Below are positions 7,445-14,183 of a DNA stretch of 64,000 nt, piece after piece (positions within the stretch are counted from its first letter, which is position 1; each line of letters opens with the position of its first letter). The DNA comes from JBJHBP01 sp050485685. GTDB lineage: Bacteria > Pseudomonadota > Gammaproteobacteria > Steroidobacterales > Rariloculaceae. Made by a program: the position numbers and the translations under genes. Where the stretch lies: contig JBJHBW010000005.1 of NCBI GenBank assembly GCA_050485685.1, forward strand, positions 62,001 to 126,000. Reading direction: 5' to 3'. The notes below the pieces were generated by a model. It saw nothing but the letters and a program-made list of their open reading frames with translations. It made no database searches and was not told the origin of the DNA.

Positions 7445-9561
7445 CGCGACTGCTTCCTGTCCCACTCCGCGAACGACGAGTCGTCGGCTGCGAGCTTTTC
7501 GAGCAGCTGCGAGGGCTTCCAGTAATGTCCATGCAACGAATGGTAATGTTGTACCCGTTCCAGCACATGACGCAGTCCCAGCGCATCGGCATGAAACATC
7601 GGGCCGCCCTTGTGACGCGGAAATCCGTAGCCGTTTGCCCAGACCACGTCGATGTCGGAAGCGCGGTAGGCAATGCCTTCCTCGAGCACCATCGCGCCGA
7701 CGTTGATCAGTGACAGCACGCAGCGTTCCTCGACTTCCTGATCGGAAATTTCTCGCCGGGTGATGCCATGGTCGGCCGCAAGCTTCTCGATCAGTGCGGT
7801 GACTTCCGGATCCGGATGCGGTGTGCGATCACCGGATTCGTAACGATAGACGCCTTTCCCGGTTTTCTGGCCGAGTCGCCCCATCGGGGTCAGCGCGTCG
7901 GAAACCGCGAAATAGGGCGCGGGTCGGGAATCGCGTTGCAGCAGCTGCTGGCGCGCCCTGGTGCCGACATCGATACCGCCCATGTCATTGACCTTGTTCG
8001 GCCCCATTGCGAAGCCCCATGCTTCGATCACCCGGTCCACCTGCTCCGGTGTGGCACCTTCCAGCAACAGTTGTTCGTTCTCGCGCCAGTAGCCGTCAAG
8101 CATCATGCGGTTGCCGATGAAGCCGTATCCGTCACCGGCCACGACGCCGATCTTGCGCAGCTTCTTCGCGACGTCGAGTGCGATGATCAGCGTTTCGGGT
8201 GACGTGTCGTCGCCGCGCACGATCTCGAGCAGTTTCATGACATGGGCGGGACTGAAGAAATGCAGGCCCACGACCTTGTCCGGCCGGGATGTTGACCGTC
8301 CGAGCTGCGTCACGGACAGCGTTGACGTGTTGGACGCCAGCACCGCGTGCGCGGGCACGATGCGGTCCAGATCGCCGAGCACGCGGGTCTTCAGGTCCAT
8401 GTCCTCGAACACGGCTTCGACCACCAGGTCCACGTCTGCAGCGGCCTCGTTACCGATTACGGTCGTAATGCGACTGCGGTTCGCGTCGGCTTTCTCCGGC
8501 GTCATGATTCCGCGCTTGACTGCCGTTTCATAGTTCGAGGCAATCAGTTCCCTGCCGCGCTGCAGACCCTTCTCATCGGCGTCTATCAGCACGACATCGA
8601 TGCCGGCATTGGCGAACGAGGTGGCAATGCCGCTGCCCATGGTGCCGGCGCCGACCACGGCCACCTTCTCCAGGTTCGGGGCCTTACGGTCCGACGGCAG
8701 GCCCGGAATCTTTGCGACCAGGCGGTCGGCGAAGAACAGGTGGCGCAGGGCTTTTGACTCGGCGCTCTCGATGGACTGGTCGCCAAGGCGACGTTCGACT
8801 TTCATGCCCTCCGCGAAAGGCAGCGTCGTCGCGGCCTTCAGTGCCTCGATCAGCACATGCTGGGTGGTGCGGCCCTTGAGTAGTTTGGCGTGCTGCTTCA
8901 GTGCTTGCGCGATGCCGGCCTCATCAAAGCCTGTCGCATCGACAGGCAGCTCGCTGGTGCGGCGCGGCCCGACGCCGTCGGCGAGCAGTTTACCGGCCCA
9001 GGCCAGGCCGGCCTCCACCGGATCGCCTTCGATGATCGTGTCAATGATTCCGAGCCGCTTCGCGTCGTCGGCGCCGACTGGGCGTATGCCCAGGACGAGG
9101 TCCAGTGTCGCCCGTGCGCCAATCAGCCGCGGCATGCGCTGGGTGCCGCTGGCACCGGGAATGATGCCGAGGCTCAGTTCCGGCAAACCCATGCGTGCCG
9201 TCGGCACGGCTGCTCGATAGTGGCAGGCCAGTGCGGTTTCCAGGCCGCCGCCCAGTGCCGTGCCGAACAGGACGGTGGCGACCGGTTTCGGGCAATCCTC
9301 GACTTTCTGCAGAACGTCGATCAGGTGCGGACCCCTGAGCTCGCCGTCGAACTCCGAAATGTCGGCGCCTGCCATGTATGTGCGGCCGACGCAGGTCAGC
9401 AGGACGATTCGTGCGTCGTCGTCGGCTGCGACATGCTCGAAAGCCGCAACCAGTCCCGTGCGAATCGAGTAATCGATCGCGTTCACAGGCGGTTTGTCTA
9501 TAAGAATGAGTCCGACGTGATTGCGAACCTCGTAGCTGATGGATTCAGAGAACTTTTTCAT
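7441..9561 (-). CDS. Bifunctional enoyl-CoA hydratase / 3-hydroxyacyl-CoA dehydrogenase (FadB/FadJ type)
   Basis: 706 residues, ATG at 9561 with AAAGGA six bases upstream. The N-terminal third is a crotonase domain with FGTALGGGLETALACHYR and GLPELSLGIIPGASG, which carry the two catalytic glutamates. A Rossmann domain follows (VAVVGAGTMGSGIATSFANA, about residues 302-321, NAD binding), then the 3-hydroxyacyl-CoA dehydrogenase C-terminal domains with HFFSPAHVMKLLEIV and GYGFIGNRMM. It hydrates enoyl-CoAs and oxidises the resulting 3-hydroxyacyl-CoAs. It is the first gene of an operon with the thiolase-fold and DUF35 genes, so together they could run one round of chain shortening ending in an aldol-type or thiolytic cleavage. 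Divergent from the ThiF gene. Confidence 0.92.
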   Translation of the reverse strand: MKKFSESISYEVRNHVGLILIDKPPVNAIDYSIRTGLVAAFEHVAADDDARIVLLTCVGRTYMAGADISEFDGELRGPHLIDVLQKVEDCPKPVATVLFGTALGGGLETALACHYRAAVPTARMGLPELSLGIIPGASGTQRMPRLIGARATLDLVLGIRPVGADDAKRLGIIDTIIEGDPVEAGLAWAGKLLADGVGPRRTSELPVDATGFDEAGIAQALKQHAKLLKGRTTQHVLIEALKAATTLPFAEGMKVERRLGDQSIESAESKALRHLFFADRLVAKIPGLPSDRKAPNLEKVAVVGAGTMGSGIATSFANAGIDVVLIDADEKGLQRGRELIASNYETAVKRGIMTPEKADANRSRITTVIGNEAAADVDLVVEAVFEDMDLKTRVLGDLDRIVPAHAVLASNTSTLSVTQLGRSTSRPDKVVGLHFFSPAHVMKLLEIVRGDDTSPETLIIALDVAKKLRKIGVVAGDGYGFIGNRMMLDGYWRENEQLLLEGATPEQVDRVIEAWGFAMGPNKVNDMGGIDVGTRARQQLLQRDSRPAPYFAVSDALTPMGRLGQKTGKGVYRYESGDRTPHPDPEVTALIEKLAADHGITRREISDQEVEERCVLSLINVGAMVLEEGIAYRASDIDVVWANGYGFPRHKGGPMFHADALGLRHVLERVQHYHSLHGHYWKPSQLLEKLAADDSSFAEWDRKQSR

Positions 9562-9829
9562 GTGGATCCTTTGCCGCTGCAGAGCGACGACCGGGTGTTA
9601 TCTGTTGAGGACCGGGCCCGGGCGTCGCAAAGTCAATAGAAATTCGGGCCACCACAGCCAGTGCCGTCGTGACCTTGAAGCTGTCGCGATTATAAGGCAA
9701 CGCGCACGACCGGCGCTGAGTTCGCGGATGAAGGGTGCATTGGCGCCATGGCACTGTAGAATCGTGCCGACTCGATTCGACCATTGTCAGGCGTCGGGCC
9801 CCGGCGACCTTCCGCAGCACAGCAGATAA

Positions 9830-10927
9830 ATGGAACAGGGTTTCACGCGTTACCACCGTCAGATGCTGGTTTCCGGTATCGGGGAGCCGGGACAGACCCG
9901 TCTGGCAGGCTCAACCGTCCTGCTGCTCGGATGTGGTGCGCTCGGTTCGGTCAGCGCGGAGTTGCTGGCCCGGGCCGGCGTCGGGCACCTGATCATTGCC
10001 GATCGCGATTTCGTGGAGCTGACGAACCTGCAACGTCAGCTGTTGTTCGACGAGGAGGATGTGGCCGAGGCGATGCCGAAGGCCGAGGCGGCTCGTCGCC
10101 GCATTTCGCGAATCAATTCGTCCGTGCGCGTCACCGCGATCGTTGATGACGTCAATGCGGGCAATATCGATCGTTATGCACGGGAAGCCGACGTGATTGT
10201 CGATGGACTGGATAACTTCGAGACGCGTTATCTGGCCAACGACTGGGCCGTGAAGCAGGGGATGCCCTACGTGTACGGTGGCGCGGTGGCAACCTCGGGT
10301 ATCGTGTTTACGGTATTGCCACACACGCCTGGCGGCACCGCAGAGTGGGAGGGTGGTGAGAACGGATCCCTGGCGACACCGTGCCTGCGTTGCCTGTTCG
10401 CGGAGCCCCCCGCCCCCGGCAGTCAGCCCACCTGCGACACGGTCGGAGTGCTTGGTCCGGTCACCGCTATCGTCGCCGCCTGGCAGAGTGGGGAGGCGCT
10501 GAAGGTGCTGACCGGCAACTTTGCCCGGGTCTCACGCACCCTGAACACCATAGATCTGTGGACGGGCGAGGTGGCTCAGCTTGCGGTCAGTCAGGCAGCG
10601 GCAGCGGGCGATTGCATCTGCTGCCGGCAGCGGCGCTTTGAGTTTCTCGACGAGGGGCGCGGCACCGCCACGGCATCGCTGTGCGGTCGTGATGCCGTGC
10701 AGCTCACGGATGGGCAGAGCGAGCTGCGTCTGGACCTCGATGCGTTGGCGGCAAGACTGCGACCGCATGCGGAGGTGCGAGTCAGCCCTTACATGTTGCG
10801 GGCGCAGTTAGGGGATGGTGCTGGTGCGTACACTCTGAGCATATTTCCGGACGGCCGCGCGATCGTGCATGGGACGTCCGATCCCGCGACGGCACGGGGG
10901 CTGTATGCGCGCTATATAGGCAACTAA
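9830..10927 (+). CDS. ThiF/MoeB-family adenylyltransferase with extra C-terminal domain
   Basis: 365 residues. The E1-like domain has the ATP site GCGALGSVSAELLARAGVG, the arginine-finger region TNLQRQLLFDEEDV, and the DGLDNFETRYLAND run with the catalytic aspartate. Zinc is likely held by CLRC (in TPCLRCLF) and CICC (in GDCICCRQ), and PTCDTVGVLGP holds the candidate catalytic cysteine. MoeB and ThiF are about 250 residues; this protein continues for about 100 residues after the second zinc pair with a segment (ATASLCGRDAVQLTDGQSEL and beyond) that is not a clear rhodanese. It adenylates the C-terminus of a ubiquitin-like sulfur carrier such as MoaD or ThiS. No carrier gene is adjacent, so the pathway is open. 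Confidence 0.82.
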   Translation: MEQGFTRYHRQMLVSGIGEPGQTRLAGSTVLLLGCGALGSVSAELLARAGVGHLIIADRDFVELTNLQRQLLFDEEDVAEAMPKAEAARRRISRINSSVRVTAIVDDVNAGNIDRYAREADVIVDGLDNFETRYLANDWAVKQGMPYVYGGAVATSGIVFTVLPHTPGGTAEWEGGENGSLATPCLRCLFAEPPAPGSQPTCDTVGVLGPVTAIVAAWQSGEALKVLTGNFARVSRTLNTIDLWTGEVAQLAVSQAAAAGDCICCRQRRFEFLDEGRGTATASLCGRDAVQLTDGQSELRLDLDALAARLRPHAEVRVSPYMLRAQLGDGAGAYTLSIFPDGRAIVHGTSDPATARGLYARYIGN

Positions 10928-10980
10928 ATAATAATATAAAATAAATATTTATATTGTTTTCTTAAACTAAAATGTAATCA
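10925..10980. promoter_or_regulatory. AT-rich island ahead of the methyltransferase gene
   Basis: A stretch of about 56 bases made almost only of A and T (AATAATAATATAAAATAA and on to CTAAAATGTAATCA) in an otherwise GC-rich region. It separates the ThiF gene from the methyltransferase. It holds several -10-like TATAAT/TATAAA sequences, so a promoter region or a site for a nucleoid protein is likely. No ribosome binding site is visible before the next ATG. Confidence 0.4.
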
Positions 10981-10981
10981 A

Positions 10982-11632
10982 ATGCGGGTAGCCGAACCGA
11001 TGATTCCTTCGCGAAATTCCCTTCATGACGAGCAGCTGGGTGCCTGTCTGAGCCGACTTCACGAGGATGCCCGCAAGGATCGCGAGCGTCGACTGGCCCG
11101 AGCCGGTGCCCTTCACGATGACAGTGCGCTGGTGCGTATGGGGGAGCTTTACCTGGCCGTGTCGAAAGAAGAGGGGCGTCTGCTTTACCTGCTGGCCAGG
11201 GGATCGCGTGCCGGTCATGCAGTGGAGTTCGGCGCATCCTTCGGTGTGAGCACGCTGTATCTCGGCGCGGCGATGCGTGACAACGGCGGCCGATTGATCA
11301 CCACGGAAGTGCATCCGGACAAGTGTCGGGCCTTGCGCGCTACGTTGCAGCAGGCCGGACTCGATGATGTCGTCAGTGTGCTCGAGGGCGATGCGCGCGA
11401 GACACTGGGTGGCGTGAACCCGCCGGTGGATTTCGTGTTTCTGGACGGGTGGAAGAGCATGTATCTGCCGGTGCTGGAGTTGTTGTTGCCGAGACTGGGG
11501 TCCGGCGCCCTGATTGCGGCTGACAACATCGATCATGATGCCGCACATGATTACGCACAGCGCGTGCGCGATGGCGCAGACTTCGTGTCGACAACGATCG
11601 GGAAGATGGAACTCAGCTGCTTCACGGGCTAG
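10982..11632 (+). CDS. Class I SAM-dependent methyltransferase (O-methyltransferase family)
   Basis: 216 residues if the ATG at 10982 is used; ATG 11000 is a second candidate and neither has a clear ribosome binding site. A SAM-binding motif I is visible as AVEFGASFGVSTLYLGAAM (about residues 80-98), followed by the acidic motif II LITTEVHPDKC and the post-core VDFVFLDGWKSMYLPVLELL, with GALIAADN after it. This is the pattern of catechol-O-methyltransferase-like bacterial enzymes (O-methyltransferase family 3). The substrate is unknown. The gene follows an AT-rich island and is the only gene here without a close neighbour on its strand. Confidence 0.8.
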   Translation: MRVAEPMIPSRNSLHDEQLGACLSRLHEDARKDRERRLARAGALHDDSALVRMGELYLAVSKEEGRLLYLLARGSRAGHAVEFGASFGVSTLYLGAAMRDNGGRLITTEVHPDKCRALRATLQQAGLDDVVSVLEGDARETLGGVNPPVDFVFLDGWKSMYLPVLELLLPRLGSGALIAADNIDHDAAHDYAQRVRDGADFVSTTIGKMELSCFTG

Positions 11633-11846
11633 GCGGATGGTACCGGGCGGGGTCTGGCCAGGATCGGGCATTCGCCGGGTGTCGGATGGGAGCCGGGTGG
11701 CGCCTGCGCAATAGCAGTAGCGGCCGCCGCTGCGTACACTGCGGAATGTGTGATGGCGGTGCCGAACAGGCGGTCTTGTACGTTTCACCGCGATCCTCCG
11801 CCAGGGTGGAATACGATGGGTCACAACCAGAACAACACTGATAACC

Positions 11847-13112
11847 ATGAATAAGATCAAACGCTCTCTGACGCTCGTGCTCGCCGGCACGGCGCTGTGT
11901 CTGGCCGCACCACTGGGTGCCCAGGATCTGCAGATCGTCAACGCACGCATACTGGACGGCGCCGGCGGGGAAATCGATAACGGTTCCATCGTCGTGCGCG
12001 ATGGTCGTATCGCCCGTGTATCGGCAGGTGCCCCTGCCGACAGTGTTGGGCGCACGATCGATGCTGCCGGCCGTACGGTCATGCCCGGTTTCATCGATGC
12101 GCACCGGCATGTGGTGCAGGGTGATGCCGATCAATGGCTGAATGAGCAGGCGGCGGCGCAGTTGATGGCATTTCTCGAGGCGGGTTTTACGACCGTTGTC
12201 TCGAATATCGATCCACCCCAGTTGCTGGAGGCGCGTCGCCGCGTGAACGCCGGCGAACTGCAGGGCCCCAGGCTGTTTGCCGCGGCGTTCATTCCGTTGG
12301 CGGCGCAGATGCCAGGCGGGGGCGGTCCCGGCGATCCGGCACGTACCGATCCTTCGCGGGGTGCGCCGCCGCGTGAGGCGTCACCGGCCGTGCCAAGCGA
12401 GGTGACCATCAACGCGGTGCAAAACGCTGCCAGTCAGGGCTATGACTATCTGAAGACCGTGATAGTGACCACGCCCGGAGGTCCGGAAATCGACACCCTG
12501 AAGCTGGTTGTCGAGGAGGGCGCACGTCACGGACTGCCGGTCATTACCCACGCGGTCAGCATTCGCGACACGCTGGCGGCGCTGGAGGCGGGTCCGGCTT
12601 CGCTGGTCCACACGCCGCACATCGGGCGACTGGACGAAGACCCCCACGCGCTGCACCGTATCGTCGATGCGGGCATCCCGATGATGTCCACGCTGTCGGT
12701 GTTCGTGCCGCATTTCGCGTCCGACAACACGCCACTGTTCCGCGACGGTCTGCCTTTTCCGTGGGAGACGCTCTCAAGCGCAGGTCAGGGGCCAGTCAAT
12801 GCGCGCCTGTTGTGGGAAGCCGGTCTGGTCGCCTACGGGTTTGGTACGGACACCAGCTGGCCACCCAGGGTATCGCTGCATAATGAGCTTCGCGCGCTCG
12901 CGCTGACATTCTCGCCGCGCGATATCGTGACGATCATGACGCACGGTGCGGCGACAGCTGCGCTGCAGGACGAAGATCTTGGCACGCTTGCGCCCGGCAA
13001 GCTGGCGGACATTGTGATGCTGGACGGTGACCCGGCCGAGGATACGACCGCGCTGCTGAACGTCGTCATGACGATCAAGGGTGGCGAGGTCGTGTTCGAA
13101 AGCGGGCGCTGA
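11847..13112 (+). CDS. Exported metal-dependent amidohydrolase (imidazolonepropionase-like)
   Basis: 421 residues with a signal peptide ending near LGAQ (residue 26). The amidohydrolase barrel ligands are all present: DAHRH (D84, H86, H88), the bridging lysine K203 in YDYLKT, H235 in ITHAV, H255 in LVHTPH and D335 in FGTDTSW. C-terminal GTLAPGKLADIVMLDGDP closes the small beta domain. Members of this group hydrolyse cyclic amides, peptides or related bonds; the substrate is not predictable. A proline/glycine-rich insert (about residues 156-184, PGGGGPGDPARTDPS and on) sits between strand 2 and the lysine. The 214 bases upstream hold no other gene. Confidence 0.85.
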   Translation: MNKIKRSLTLVLAGTALCLAAPLGAQDLQIVNARILDGAGGEIDNGSIVVRDGRIARVSAGAPADSVGRTIDAAGRTVMPGFIDAHRHVVQGDADQWLNEQAAAQLMAFLEAGFTTVVSNIDPPQLLEARRRVNAGELQGPRLFAAAFIPLAAQMPGGGGPGDPARTDPSRGAPPREASPAVPSEVTINAVQNAASQGYDYLKTVIVTTPGGPEIDTLKLVVEEGARHGLPVITHAVSIRDTLAALEAGPASLVHTPHIGRLDEDPHALHRIVDAGIPMMSTLSVFVPHFASDNTPLFRDGLPFPWETLSSAGQGPVNARLLWEAGLVAYGFGTDTSWPPRVSLHNELRALALTFSPRDIVTIMTHGAATAALQDEDLGTLAPGKLADIVMLDGDPAEDTTALLNVVMTIKGGEVVFESGR

Positions 13113-13161
13113 TTCCTGCCGGCGTCTTGCGCTGCTGCCGGACTGAACGGAACTGTTGCAG

Positions 13162-14127
13162 ATGTACCGCAGAATTCTACTGCTGTCGGGCCCGGGATCG
13201 GACACCGTTGCTGATGGCTCGATTTCGGCTGCGCCGGAAGCCGAAGGTGTTCTCCGACGAACGACACTGACTGCTGGCGCACAGCGGGCCGTTGCCCTTG
13301 CGCGTGCCGCTGAGGCGGAGCTGGAGGTCTTCGATCCGGTCTGCGAGCCCGCGCTGGCGGCTTACCAGGCTCTGGATGGCGTTCACGATCCTGTGCGCGA
13401 GCGTCTGCTGGCGGCGCGGCGCAGCGCTGCCGGAGAACTGGCTGCGCTGGTTGCCGATCAGGTGCTGCAGGTGACGGCGGTTGCCGAATGGGGTGAACGT
13501 GTGGATCGCAGCGTTGCACGGCGCGTGCTGGAGCGCGACGTGGACCTGGTCGTGATGGAAGGCGGAAATCGTGCAACGACCAGCGCAAGCGCGGACTGGC
13601 GGGTGGTTGCCATGTGCCCGGTGCCGGTGCTGGTCGTCAGAGGACAGGGCGGCGATGCCTTTTCGCGCGTCATCGCCGCCGTGGATCCTCAGCATGCGCA
13701 CGCCAAGCCGGCGGAGCTCGACATCGCCGTGCTGAAGCATGCGCAGGCTTTCAGCACAGTGTTTGCGGTGCCGCTGGAGATCGTTCACAGCTACATGCCG
13801 CTTTCCACGCTTGCGACCGGCCTTGGCGCTGATCTGGCCCTGAACGATGCGCAACAGGCGTTTGACTCATCGTTACGGGAAAGCCTGAGCGCGATGCAGG
13901 CGGGCGCAGGCGTTTCTGATGCCACCATCCGGTTGCTGACGGGCCGGCCTGAGGCCGCGTTGCGTTCAATCGCTGCGCAGGACCCGAAGGCGCTGATCGT
14001 CATGGGCGCGCTGTCACGCAGCGGCTGGAAGCGACTGCTGATCGGCAGCACCGCGGAACGCTTCCTGCGCCATGCGGACGGCGACGTGCTGTTCGTGAAT
14101 CCGCCGGGCATGTCGTTTGCAGAATGA
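13162..14127 (+). CDS. Tandem universal stress protein (UspE-like)
   Basis: 321 residues from the ATG at 13162; a TTG two codons earlier is less likely because MYRRILLLSG is the usual Usp opening. There are two Usp domains. The second keeps the ATP-binding signature VMGALSRSGWKRLLIGSTAE followed by VLFVNPPG. The first is degenerate, with VVMEGGNRAT in place of the glycine loop. This asymmetry is typical of UspE-type proteins, which respond to starvation and oxidative or DNA stress in the cytoplasm. It stands 55 bases before ligA on the same strand, and the two may be cotranscribed. Confidence 0.85.
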   Translation: MYRRILLLSGPGSDTVADGSISAAPEAEGVLRRTTLTAGAQRAVALARAAEAELEVFDPVCEPALAAYQALDGVHDPVRERLLAARRSAAGELAALVADQVLQVTAVAEWGERVDRSVARRVLERDVDLVVMEGGNRATTSASADWRVVAMCPVPVLVVRGQGGDAFSRVIAAVDPQHAHAKPAELDIAVLKHAQAFSTVFAVPLEIVHSYMPLSTLATGLGADLALNDAQQAFDSSLRESLSAMQAGAGVSDATIRLLTGRPEAALRSIAAQDPKALIVMGALSRSGWKRLLIGSTAERFLRHADGDVLFVNPPGMSFAE

Positions 14128-14183
14128 ACGCTGCCTGACCTTCATTGCCTGCCCACAGTTTCGCTGACCGGACCGTTCAGCTG

